37,471 bases of DNA from Acidobacteriota bacterium (GTDB lineage Bacteria; Acidobacteriota; Terriglobia; Versatilivoradales; Versatilivoraceae), in contig JAJECY010000090.1 in the NCBI GenBank assembly GCA_022821775.1, positions 1-37,471 of the forward strand, given 5' to 3'. The notes beneath the pieces were generated by a model. The model saw nothing but the letters and a program-made list of their open reading frames with translations. It was not told the DNA's origin and made no database searches. This document shows, piece by piece, positions 1 to 8,078 of the stretch (positions are counted from its first letter, which is position 1; the number at the start of each line of letters is the position of its first letter). The position numbers and the translations under genes were made by a program.

Positions 1-375
1 CTCCATACCGACTTCAGGCATGATGAGGTGCCGGCTGTATCTCTGGATCTCATCCTGGCTGAGGTCCAGGCTGTCGGAAGCAGCCTCGACGGCACGAAGG
101 TCGCCGCCGGCGATCGAGGGTACGATGCTCAGGACGTCTCCCTCCTTCACCGGGGTCCGGTCTTCCTGCAGATACCGGACATCCTCGTCATTGACGTAGA
201 CGTTGACAAAGTTGCGGACCTGCCCCTCTTCGTTCAGCAGGTGTGGCTTGAGCTCAGGGAAGCGACGGACCAGTCCATCGATCACCTCACCCACCGAATC
301 GCCGCTCAGCTCCACCTCGTCCCGATTGCCCGTGAGATGCCTCAACGCAACCGGCAGGAGCACCTTCAAAGCCAT
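1..375 (-). CDS. MoaD/CysO-like sulfur carrier fused to MoeB/ThiF E1-type adenylyltransferase (partial)
   Basis: The gene starts at ATG 375-373 behind a GGAGGAGAA Shine-Dalgarno and is open to the window edge, giving 125 residues with no stop. Residues 1-91 are a beta-grasp sulfur-carrier domain of the MoaD/ThiS/CysO type, with NFVNVYVNDEDVRYL in the middle and ending SIAGG, where the terminal Gly-Gly of a free carrier would be (residues 90-91). The chain continues through a linker of about 13 residues into LSQDEIQRYSRHLIMPEVG, the usual N-terminus of MoeB/MoeZ E1-like enzymes that adenylate the carrier's C-terminus. By family knowledge the product would activate a sulfur carrier for cysteine or cofactor synthesis. 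It follows a JAMM peptidase and cysM on the same strand, as in the CysO-Mec-CysM pathway of Mycobacterium. The fusion puts the Gly-Gly inside the chain. The E1 ATP site and any rhodanese domain lie outside the window. Confidence 0.88.
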   Translation of the reverse strand, partial: MALKVLLPVALRHLTGNRDEVELSGDSVGEVIDGLVRRFPELKPHLLNEEGQVRNFVNVYVNDEDVRYLQEDRTPVKEGDVLSIVPSIAGGDLRAVEAASDSLDLSQDEIQRYSRHLIMPEVGME

Positions 376-510
376 TTCTCCTCCTCAAGGTTCATCCCCG
401 CACTCGCTGACATAGTATAGCCCGCATTTCTCGCCGGTTCCCCGCGCATGGAATGAAAATCTGCATGCCCTTGCCAGAAACAAGTCCTGCAAAAAGCAAT
501 GCAGGCCGGC

Positions 511-936
511 TCAGCCGGCTTCGATCTCCTCGGGACCGAAACGGGAACGGTCGTCGGCCAGTCTCCAGCAGGTCATGTCCCCGGCCCGTCCACCGGAAAC
601 CGAGACGATGAGGTAGGAGTAGAAGGGCCAGGCATGATCCAGATCGAACCGGGAGGGCTTGGCCTCCGCGTCGGGATGGGAGTGGTAAAAGCCCAGCACC
701 TCCATGCCCTTTTCCCGCGCGCGTTTCTCGGCCTCGAACATGGTCCGGGGAGAGATCAGAAATCGGTTGTGCCGGTCGCTCTCCTTCCGCGCATTCTCGG
801 CAGGCAGCAACTCCAGGATGTGCTTGTCTCCCTGAACCAGCCGTCCCAGCATCAAGCCGCAACACTCGTCGGGATAGGTGGCCTCCCCATGGGCTTGAAT
901 GGCCCCCGGATGCTCCGGTTTGAGTCTAACCGCCAC
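511..936 (-). CDS. JAMM/Mov34 zinc metallopeptidase, Mec+-like
   Basis: A 141-residue single-domain JAB/MPN protein. The JAMM zinc site is complete: Glu24 in DECCG, His85 and His87 in YHSHP, Ser95, and Asp98, matching HxHx7Sx2D exactly. The Mec+ family removes cysteine from the CysO carrier's C-terminus, and other JAMM proteins cut after Gly-Gly of ubiquitin-like domains. The gene begins at GTG 936, overlapping the end of cysM by 11 nt, and is followed 135 nt later by the carrier-E1 fusion. The trio therefore matches the carrier-dependent cysteine pathway. Family and zinc site are directly visible. The substrate (carrier-Cys adduct, the fusion junction, or both) is inferred from neighbours. 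Confidence 0.93.
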   Translation of the reverse strand: MAVRLKPEHPGAIQAHGEATYPDECCGLMLGRLVQGDKHILELLPAENARKESDRHNRFLISPRTMFEAEKRAREKGMEVLGFYHSHPDAEAKPSRFDLDHAWPFYSYLIVSVSGGRAGDMTCWRLADDRSRFGPEEIEAG

Positions 937-1867
937 CCTTGCCGACTCCCCAGAACCGCTCGTTCAAGTATTTCATGCCGCCGTCGCAGAGCACCGTCAC
1001 CACCACTCCGGCCTCCAGGTTCCTGGCGATCTCGACAGCCGCCACCACGTTGGCTCCCGCCGAGATACCAACCAGAAGCCCTTCTTCCCGAGCCAGCCGG
1101 CGAACCATCTCCTGAGCCGCTTCAGTCGATACCTGCACATGCCTGTCGGCCAACCGGCTGTCGTAGATGGGCGGGACGATGGAGGAGGGCATGTGCTTCA
1201 TCCCTTCCAGGCCGTGCAGAGGTGAATCCGGTTGCATGGCGATACACTCGACGCCCGGGTCGAACTCCTTCAGCCTGCGGGTGGTTCCCACAAAGGTGCC
1301 GCTGGTGCCGAGCCCGGCCACGAAATGGGTCACCCGCCCGGCGGTCTGCTCATGGATTTCCACTGCCGTGCTGCGGTAATGAGCTTGCCAATTGGCCGGG
1401 TTGCCATACTGGTCCGGATAGAAGTACCGGTCCGGGTTTTCCGAGTAGAGTTTCTTGGCGGTACGAATAGCGCCGTCGGACCCCTCCCTGCCGCTGGTCA
1501 AGACCAGTTCCGCGCCGTAAGCCTGCAGGATCTTGAGCCGTTCCGGGGTCACGTTCTCCGGCATGGCCAAGCGCACGGGAATCCCCCTCACCGCCCCGAT
1601 CATGGCATAGGCGATCCCGGTGTTTCCCGAGGTGGCGTCCAGCAGGATCTTTCCCGGCCTGAGCTTGCCGGAGCGCTCCCCCTGCTCGATCATCTCCAGC
1701 GCGGGACGGTCCTTGATCGAGCCGCCCGGATTGAACCATTCCGCCTTGGCGTAGAGGGTCACATCGGGCCCCCCTCCCCACACCCGCTTGAGCGGAATCA
1801 GGGGAGTGTTGCCGATCGTTTCCAGAACAGCAGCGGCTCCACCGGCATCCAGCGTCTGGGACGTCAT
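926..1867 (-). CDS. cysM: Cysteine synthase, CysM/CysK family (PLP-dependent)
   Basis: A beta-family PLP enzyme of 313 residues. The Schiff-base lysine is Lys52 in GGSIKDRPAL, the phosphate/substrate loop is TSGNTG near residues 79-84, and a glycine-rich GLGTSGT loop follows near residue 180. It replaces the leaving group of an activated serine with sulfide, or with a carrier thiocarboxylate. The JAMM peptidase and sulfur-carrier fusion downstream suggest the thiocarboxylate route known for mycobacterial CysM, which uses O-phosphoserine. By eye, the region holding the mycobacterial phosphate-binding Arg (ALRNM) reads GMKHM here, so substrate preference is open. ATG 1867 has GAGGTG at good spacing; an in-frame GTG lies at 1876. 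It is divergent from dprA. Confidence 0.92.
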   Translation of the reverse strand: MTSQTLDAGGAAAVLETIGNTPLIPLKRVWGGGPDVTLYAKAEWFNPGGSIKDRPALEMIEQGERSGKLRPGKILLDATSGNTGIAYAMIGAVRGIPVRLAMPENVTPERLKILQAYGAELVLTSGREGSDGAIRTAKKLYSENPDRYFYPDQYGNPANWQAHYRSTAVEIHEQTAGRVTHFVAGLGTSGTFVGTTRRLKEFDPGVECIAMQPDSPLHGLEGMKHMPSSIVPPIYDSRLADRHVQVSTEAAQEMVRRLAREEGLLVGISAGANVVAAVEIARNLEAGVVVTVLCDGGMKYLNERFWGVGKGGG

Positions 1868-1977
1868 AGCCAGCACCTCGACCCGTCACCCGGCGGCAAA
1901 ACTCCACCGACTTCCGCAGGCACGTAGACTAACATGATCGCCACTGCTTCACAATCTCCCCCCGAGGCAGTGTCCTC

Positions 1978-1986
1978 TGATATACT
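1978..1986 (+). promoter_or_regulatory. Extended -10 promoter candidate for the dprA operon
   Basis: TG at 1978-1979, one base, then TATACT at 1981-1986 form an extended -10 element in the divergent cysM/dprA intergenic region. No convincing -35 is seen 17 nt upstream, which is tolerated by extended -10 promoters. It would start transcription near 1993. Confidence 0.4.
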
Positions 1987-2126
1987 CTGGTGCGTCCGAC
2001 TCCCTCCAGGACGGCAAATCTCCCTTGAAAAATCGTCGTTTTTTCCGCCGGCGGCAAGCTGCGCCAGCGAGGCAGGTCGCTGTCTCTCAGGTCGAGACCA
2101 CCGTGGAATTCCGACGGACCACCTGC

Positions 2127-3224
2127 ATGGACGAAGACACTCTCTCTTGCCTGATGTTGACCTTCGTAGAGGGACTGGGCTGCCGGGGCGCCCACCGGCT
2201 GATGGCTGCCCTGGGATCACCCCGGGCGGTGATCGAGGCAAGCCCAGGCACTCTCAGCCGCCTGGGCCTTCCCGACGGTGTCGCAAGATCCCTGTCGTCA
2301 AAACAGGCTCGCCAGCGAGCCGAAACGGAACTCTACAATTGTCAGAAGCACCAGGTCACCGTGCTGACCTTCCGAGACACCCATTACCCCGCCATGCTCA
2401 AGGAAATCTTCGATCCACCCATCGTCCTGTTCGCCTCGGGAGACCTCTCGTGCCTTGCGCTTCCCTCGATTTCGATGGTGGGGTCCCGCAAGGCCACCGC
2501 CTACGGACTCAATACGGCCGAGAAAATTGCCTGCGACCTCACGGAACGCGGACTCCTGGTCACCAGCGGACTGGCCCGAGGCATTGACACCGCCTCTCAC
2601 CGGGGGGCGTTGCGGGGCAAGGGACAGACCGTGGCTGTCCTGGGCAGTGGCCTCGACATCATCTACCCGCGCGAAAACCGGCACCTGGCCCGGCAGATTC
2701 GGGCCAACGGCTGCATCCTCTCCGAGTTCCCTCTCGGGTCCCCGCCCCTGCCACAGAACTTTCCCATGCGGAATCGAATCATCAGCGGCATCTCACTGGC
2801 GACCTGCCTGGTCGAGGCCAACCGATCCAGCGGCTCGCTCATCACAGCCCGACTGGCTCTGGACCAGGGACGGGAGGTGTTGGCCGTGCCGGGAAACATC
2901 ACCTCCAAAACCAGCTACGGGCCCAACCTCTGGATCAAGCAGGGGGCCAAGCTGGTGCAGGATTGGCGGGACATCGTGGAGGAGTTGCCCCCGTTTGTCC
3001 AGGAGCGGCTGCAGGACCCAACCGGACCGCCGCCAACGGAAAAGCTGACCGAAAACGAACGGAAAGTGCTGGAATCGTTGAGTGCCGACCAGGCCATACT
3101 CATCGACCACCTGCTGGAATCGACCCGGTTGACATCATCGGAACTTTTGTGCACGCTGTCGGAGTTGGAGTTGAAAGACAGGATTCGCCAGCTCCCCGGA
3201 AAGGCCTTTCTGAAGCGCTTGTGA
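2127..3224 (+). CDS. dprA: DNA-processing protein DprA/Smf
   Basis: A 365-residue protein from ATG 2127. It has an N-terminal helical region, a Rossmann-like DprA domain with SMVGSRKAT, TSGLARGID, TVAVLGSGLDIIYP and the FPMRNRIISG motif, and a C-terminal winged-helix-like segment. DprA loads RecA on incoming single-stranded DNA during transformation and is widespread even in bacteria not known to be competent. It is the first gene of the plus-strand run dprA-topA-trmFO-xerC-queG; topA follows after 65 nt. Start choice is uncertain. In-frame GTG 2103 and TTG 2025 exist, and the extra 34 residues from 2025 are Arg-rich and unlike DprA, so ATG 2127 is preferred although no strong ribosome site precedes it. 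Confidence 0.95.
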   Translation: MDEDTLSCLMLTFVEGLGCRGAHRLMAALGSPRAVIEASPGTLSRLGLPDGVARSLSSKQARQRAETELYNCQKHQVTVLTFRDTHYPAMLKEIFDPPIVLFASGDLSCLALPSISMVGSRKATAYGLNTAEKIACDLTERGLLVTSGLARGIDTASHRGALRGKGQTVAVLGSGLDIIYPRENRHLARQIRANGCILSEFPLGSPPLPQNFPMRNRIISGISLATCLVEANRSSGSLITARLALDQGREVLAVPGNITSKTSYGPNLWIKQGAKLVQDWRDIVEELPPFVQERLQDPTGPPPTEKLTENERKVLESLSADQAILIDHLLESTRLTSSELLCTLSELELKDRIRQLPGKAFLKRL

Positions 3225-3289
3225 GTCGGCTCTCGGCCGGCAGGGGGGGTGCCTTGGAGAGACGGCCCCCTCGGGAATCGGTAACGCTC

Positions 3290-5692
3290 GTGCCCAAATC
3301 ACTGGTCATCGTCGAGTCTCCCGCCAAGGCGCGGACCATCAACCGCTACCTCGGCAGGGACTTCAGTGTCGAAGCTTCCATGGGTCACGTGCGAGATCTT
3401 CCCAAGAAAAAGCTGGGAGTGGATCTGAAGAACCGATTCCAGCCGACCTATGAACTGATTCCAGGCAAGGAAAAGGTGATCAAGACTCTCAGATCGGCGG
3501 CCCGCGGAGTCGATTCCATCTACATCGCCACCGACCCCGACCGCGAAGGGGAAGCCATCGGCTGGCATTTGTCGGAAGCATTGTCCGACAACAATCGCAA
3601 GTTCTTTCGAGTTCTCTTCAACGAGATCACTCAAAAAGCCGTTCGACAGGCTTTTGATCGTCCGGGGGAGATCGATTCCCGACTGGTGGATGCCCAGCAG
3701 GCCAGACGGATCCTCGACCGACTGGTCGGATACAAGATCAGTCCGCTGCTCTGGCAGAAGGTCCGCCGCGGAACCTCTGCCGGGCGGGTCCAGACAGCGG
3801 CCTTGAGGCTGGTCGTCGAGCGCGAAAGAGAAATCGAAGCCTTTGAGTCCAGGGAATATTGGACACTCACCGCCAATCTCTCGGCCTCCCAACCTCCCCC
3901 CTTCGAAGCTCGCCTTCAGAAGTTCAAGCGCAAGAAAATCGAGGTCGGCAACGGGGAACAGGCCCAGGAGATCGTCCAGGCCCTGGACGGAGTTTCATTC
4001 ACTGTCGAAACCGTCACGACCAAGGAAAAGAAGCGGAATCCCGTCCCCCCCTTCATCACCAGCAAGCTTCAGCAGGAAGCATCCCGCAAGCTGCGGTTTC
4101 CCGTGAAAAAGACCATGCGAGTGGCTCAAAGCCTCTACGAAGGGATCAAGCTGGGACAGGAAGGCAGCATCGGCTTGATCACCTACATGCGCACGGATTC
4201 GCTCCGGGTCTCCAGCGACGCACTGGGCGAAGTCCGAACCTACATTGCTCAGAACTACGGAGAGCAGTATCTGCCCGCCAAGGCCAGGTATTACCGCAGC
4301 CGCAAGGACGCCCAGGATGCTCACGAGGCCATCCGGCCCACCTCGGCGACTCGTCGCCCCGGGGAGATCCGGCAATTTCTCAGCGACGACGAGTTCAAAC
4401 TCTACAAGCTCATCTGGCAGCGGTTCGTGGCCTCCCAGATGCAAGCGGCGCTACTGGATCAGACCGTGGTGGATATTGCAGCCGGACCCTATCTGTTCAG
4501 GGCTTCCGGATCGGTCTTGAAGTTCGACGGCTTCCTGAAAGTCTACGAGGAAGGCCGGGACGACAAGACCGAGGAAGAGCCTGCCGCCTCCCTGCCGCCC
4601 CTGACCCGGGGCGAGGTCCTGCAACTGAACAAACTGTTGCCCGAGCAGCACTTCACCCAGCCTCCGCCCCGCTTCACCGAAGCCACCCTGGTGAAAGCGC
4701 TGGAGGAGAAGGGCATCGGCCGCCCGTCCACCTATGCCGCCATCCTAACCACCATTCAAGACCGCGAGTACACGGTCAGGAAGGAGGGAAGGTTCCGACC
4801 CACCGACCTGGGCCTGGTAGTCAACGATCTGCTGGTGGCCAGTTTTGCCGATCTGTTCGATATCCAATACACGGCCCGGATGGAGAAGGAGCTGGACGAA
4901 ATCGAGCAGGGGAAAATCCCGTGGATCCAAGCCTTGCAGGATTTCTACGGAAAATTTGCCACCGATCTCGACCAGGCCCGGAGCCGGATGAAGGTCAAGG
5001 AGGAAGAAACCGGGGAGAGTTGCGACAAGTGCGGGAAACCCCTGGTGATCCGGTGGGGGCGTCACGGCAGGTTTGTGGCCTGCTCGGGCTTCCCGGCCTG
5101 CAAGAATACCCGGGAGCTTTCAGCCAAGGCTGAAGGTGCGGACCGCCCGGCGGAGTCTGACGAGGAGACCCCTCGGGAATCCTGCCCGACCTGCGGCAAG
5201 CCCATGGCCCTGAGGAAGGGACGCTTCGGCCCCTTCCTGGCCTGCACCGGCTACCCGCAATGCAAGACCACCCGAAAGCCGGGAACAACCGGCTCGGACC
5301 AGGCTCCACCGGCGCAAACGCTCCTGGAGGAAAAGTGTCCCCGGTGCGACAGTCCTCTGGCCGTCAGACAGGGGCGTTATGGGGAGTTTACGGCCTGCAG
5401 CGACTATCCGAAATGCCGGTACGTGAGAAACAAGACTTTGGAAGTCGCATGCCCTCAGCCCGATTGCAGCGGTGAAATCGTCGAGAGGAAGTCCCGTCGC
5501 GGCAAGACATTCTATGGGTGTGACCGCTACCCCAAGTGCCGGTTCGTCCTCTGGAACAAGCCGATCAAGAAGGCTTGCCCGCAGTGCGACGCCGGCTTTG
5601 TCCTGGAGAAAGCGACCAAGAAGCAAGGGACACTGCACTACTGCCATGATGAATCCTGCGACTTCCGGGAGTCGGCCGGAACCGTGGCCTGA
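3290..5692 (+). CDS. topA: DNA topoisomerase I (type IA) with five C-terminal zinc ribbons
   Basis: An 800-residue type IA topoisomerase that relaxes negative supercoils by a 5'-phosphotyrosine intermediate. The start is GTG 3290, giving VPKSLVIVESPAKA, the family's standard N-terminus; the reading frame stays open well upstream but into dprA. TOPRIM acidic residues are Glu9 and the TDPDREGE motif (Asp82, Asp84, Glu86). The active Tyr299 sits in GLITYMRTDS. After about residue 575 come five CxxC-type zinc-ribbon modules, beginning ESCDKCGKP, ESCPTCGKP, EKCPRCDSP, VACPQPDCSG and KACPQCDAG. The last two are more divergent, and the fourth has three residues between its cysteines. It lies between dprA and trmFO as in the Bacillus gene order. 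Confidence 0.97.
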   Translation: MPKSLVIVESPAKARTINRYLGRDFSVEASMGHVRDLPKKKLGVDLKNRFQPTYELIPGKEKVIKTLRSAARGVDSIYIATDPDREGEAIGWHLSEALSDNNRKFFRVLFNEITQKAVRQAFDRPGEIDSRLVDAQQARRILDRLVGYKISPLLWQKVRRGTSAGRVQTAALRLVVEREREIEAFESREYWTLTANLSASQPPPFEARLQKFKRKKIEVGNGEQAQEIVQALDGVSFTVETVTTKEKKRNPVPPFITSKLQQEASRKLRFPVKKTMRVAQSLYEGIKLGQEGSIGLITYMRTDSLRVSSDALGEVRTYIAQNYGEQYLPAKARYYRSRKDAQDAHEAIRPTSATRRPGEIRQFLSDDEFKLYKLIWQRFVASQMQAALLDQTVVDIAAGPYLFRASGSVLKFDGFLKVYEEGRDDKTEEEPAASLPPLTRGEVLQLNKLLPEQHFTQPPPRFTEATLVKALEEKGIGRPSTYAAILTTIQDREYTVRKEGRFRPTDLGLVVNDLLVASFADLFDIQYTARMEKELDEIEQGKIPWIQALQDFYGKFATDLDQARSRMKVKEEETGESCDKCGKPLVIRWGRHGRFVACSGFPACKNTRELSAKAEGADRPAESDEETPRESCPTCGKPMALRKGRFGPFLACTGYPQCKTTRKPGTTGSDQAPPAQTLLEEKCPRCDSPLAVRQGRYGEFTACSDYPKCRYVRNKTLEVACPQPDCSGEIVERKSRRGKTFYGCDRYPKCRFVLWNKPIKKACPQCDAGFVLEKATKKQGTLHYCHDESCDFRESAGTVA

Positions 5693-5760
5693 CCCGGTCC
5701 GGCCGGGGACCGAGGTCGGGCCTTCGCTCCGATGCCCCACCCGGTAATGGTTCATCCTTC

Positions 5761-7074
5761 ATGAAACCGGTCCTGATCATCGGCGGAGGCTTGGCGGGGT
5801 CCGAGGCGGCCTGGCAGATCGCTCGGCGAGGACTTCCCGTGCGGCTGTATGAGATGAGGCCTGCCCGAACCACCCTCGCCCACAAGACACCCCACCTGGC
5901 GGAGATTGTCTGCAGCAACTCCTTCAAATCGAACCAGCCGGGCACCGCCCCCTGGCTGCTCAAGGAGGAGTTGAAGGCACTGGATTCCCTGCTGCTAACG
6001 CTTGCCAATCGACATCGAGTTCCCAGCGGAGCCTCGCTATCGGTGGACCGAGAGCAATTCGCCGCGGCCGTGACCGAAGCCCTGGCCGCCTGTCCGCGGA
6101 TTGAAGTCGTACGGGAGGAGGTCCTGGAACTGCCCGGGCAGGGCCCCGCCATTGTCGCCACCGGCCCCCTGACTTCACCGGCGCTTTCCCAGTCTCTGCA
6201 GGAATTCATGGGAGAAGATCATCTCTACTTCTACGACGCCATCAGTCCCATTGTGGAGACGGACAGCATCGACCTCGAAAAGATCTATCGGGGGTCCCGA
6301 TACGGCAAGGGAGGAGCCGACTACCTGAATTGCACGCTCAATCGGGAGGAGTACCTGTCCTTTTACCAGGCCCTGATCCATGCCGAATCGGTGCCTCTCC
6401 ACCAATGCGAGAAGAGCCTCTACTTCGAAGGCTGCCTCCCCATCGAGGAGATGGCCCGCCGCGGGGTCGATACCCTTCGATTCGGTCCCATGAAACCGGT
6501 CGGCCTGGTCGATCCCAGGACCGGCCACCGACCCTATGCGGCCGTACAGTTGAGACAGGAGACCCTGAAGGCCGACAGCTACAACATGGTCGGCTTTCAG
6601 AACCATTTGCGCTTCGGAGAACAGCAACGGGTCTTCCGCATGATTCCCGGCCTGCAACGGGCCCGCTTCCTCCGACTGGGGCAGATTCATCGCAACACCT
6701 TCATCAACGCACCCCTGCAGTTGAAAGACACCTTGCAGTCCTGCAAGCGCCCGGACCTGTTCTTCGCCGGGCAGATATCCGGAGTCGAAGGCTACGTGGA
6801 GTGCGTTGCCACCGGCCTGGTGGCCGGAGTCAACGCCGCCCGCTTGGCGGCCGGCCAACCGCTGCTGTCCTGGCCTCGGGCCTCGGCCATCGGTTCGCTG
6901 CTGCACTACCTGGTGAGCGCCGACCCCGGGAACTTTCAACCCGAGAATATCAACTTCGGCATCATTCCCCCGCTCCGGGACACCCCTGCCAGAATCGGCA
7001 GAAAGGAGAAACGCCGGCGTCAGACCGAAATCGCCCTGAAGGAAACCTCCCGGTTGGCTGCCAGCCTTTCGTGA
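5761..7074 (+). CDS. trmFO: TrmFO: folate/FAD-dependent tRNA (uracil-54-C5)-methyltransferase
   Basis: A 437-residue flavoprotein of the GidA/TrmFO family. It opens with the FAD dinucleotide motif IIGGGLAGSEAAWQIA. TrmFO hallmarks follow: YEMRP, AEIVCSNSFKSN near residue 50, the central YFEGCLPIEEMA, and the C-terminal GQISGVEGYVECVATGLVAG. The enzyme makes m5U54 in the tRNA T-loop using methylenetetrahydrofolate and FAD. It replaces the SAM-dependent TrmA in Bacillus, Thermus and several other phyla. It sits 68 nt after topA and before xerC. The T-loops of the tRNA genes in this window carry TTC, so they are plausible substrates. Length is normal for the family. Confidence 0.97.
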   Translation: MKPVLIIGGGLAGSEAAWQIARRGLPVRLYEMRPARTTLAHKTPHLAEIVCSNSFKSNQPGTAPWLLKEELKALDSLLLTLANRHRVPSGASLSVDREQFAAAVTEALAACPRIEVVREEVLELPGQGPAIVATGPLTSPALSQSLQEFMGEDHLYFYDAISPIVETDSIDLEKIYRGSRYGKGGADYLNCTLNREEYLSFYQALIHAESVPLHQCEKSLYFEGCLPIEEMARRGVDTLRFGPMKPVGLVDPRTGHRPYAAVQLRQETLKADSYNMVGFQNHLRFGEQQRVFRMIPGLQRARFLRLGQIHRNTFINAPLQLKDTLQSCKRPDLFFAGQISGVEGYVECVATGLVAGVNAARLAAGQPLLSWPRASAIGSLLHYLVSADPGNFQPENINFGIIPPLRDTPARIGRKEKRRRQTEIALKETSRLAASLS

Positions 7075-7142
7075 AGTTTGAAGTTCGAAGGATGAAGGGG
7101 GAAGGATGAAGGGATCTTTCTCAGTTGTATTCAGGTGACGGG

Positions 7143-8078
7143 ATGGAAGCGGAAATTCGACAGTTCGCCGACAGCCTGGTGGGCCGCAACGCCTCCGACC
7201 ACACGGTGAAGGGCTACCTCGGCGACCTGCAGCAGTTTCACGAGTACCTGACTCGGGAGGAGGACTCAGAAGGCAAGCCAAAACCCTTCTCAGTCCGGGA
7301 ACTGGACGCCCGGATCATTCGAGAGTACCTGGGCCACCTGCACTGGCAGAAGATCGAAAAATCGTCCATTGCCCGCAAGATCTCGGCGATTCGCTCCTTC
7401 TGCCGCTTTCTCTGCAAGCGCCGGATTCTGCCTCACAATCCGGCCAAGCTGATTCGGTCACCCAAGGTGCCCCAGAAAGTTCCCAACTATCTGACCCTCG
7501 AAGATTGCGTGACCCTGATTGAAACTCCCGATCTCGATCGGCCCGGGGGAAGGCGGGACCGGGCCATCCTGGAGCTGCTCTATGCCTGCGGCCTGCGGGT
7601 CAGCGAACTCACCGGCATCAACATCGGCGACATCGACTTCGGGGAGGACCTGATTCTGGTTCGGGGCAAAGGGAAAAAGGAGCGCCTGGTCCCATTTGGG
7701 AAAAAATGCCATGAGGCCCTCAAAGCCTATCTGCAGGAGCGTTGCTCAGAGCCTGCGGTCCATTCGGCCGAACCGGATCTGCCGGTGTTCCTCAACGTTC
7801 GGGGTTCGCGCTTGACTACCCGCTCGGTGCATTACCTGGTCGAAAAGCACCTGAGGTCGGCCCTGCGCTCGAACCGCCTGAACCAGAGGATCAGCCCGCA
7901 CGGACTGCGCCACTCCTTCGCCACCCACCTGCTCAATTCCGGAGCCGACTTGAGGTCCATCCAGGAACTGCTGGGACACAAGAACCTCGCCACCACGCAA
8001 CGCTACACCCACCTCAGCATCGGCCATTTGATGGAGCAATATGACAAGGCTCACCCCAGAGCTCACACCAAGGGCTGA
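7143..8078 (+). CDS. xerC: Tyrosine recombinase XerC/XerD
   Basis: A 311-residue tyrosine recombinase with an N-terminal SAM-like core-binding domain and a C-terminal catalytic domain. The catalytic set is intact: Arg in YACGLRVSEL, Lys in GKGKKERLVP, His and Arg in SPHGLRHSFATHLL, His in LGHKNLATT, and Tyr in TTQRYTHL. Xer enzymes resolve chromosome dimers at dif. The place between trmFO and queG in a housekeeping operon supports a chromosomal Xer rather than an integrase. Start ATG 7143 has AGGTGA four bases upstream; a TTG start at 7125 is also in frame. XerC is favoured over XerD because of the Bacillus-like gene order, but sequence alone does not settle it. Confidence 0.93.
   Translation: MEAEIRQFADSLVGRNASDHTVKGYLGDLQQFHEYLTREEDSEGKPKPFSVRELDARIIREYLGHLHWQKIEKSSIARKISAIRSFCRFLCKRRILPHNPAKLIRSPKVPQKVPNYLTLEDCVTLIETPDLDRPGGRRDRAILELLYACGLRVSELTGINIGDIDFGEDLILVRGKGKKERLVPFGKKCHEALKAYLQERCSEPAVHSAEPDLPVFLNVRGSRLTTRSVHYLVEKHLRSALRSNRLNQRISPHGLRHSFATHLLNSGADLRSIQELLGHKNLATTQRYTHLSIGHLMEQYDKAHPRAHTKG

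Noticed and set aside
6175-7281. A minus-strand frame of 368 codons opposite trmFO
   Set aside because: trmFO on the plus strand is certain; this frame has no motif and is a codon-bias shadow.
7143-8078. xerC as an integrase marking a mobile island
   Set aside because: It sits inside a housekeeping operon in a known conserved order, with no attachment-site duplication or phage genes around it.
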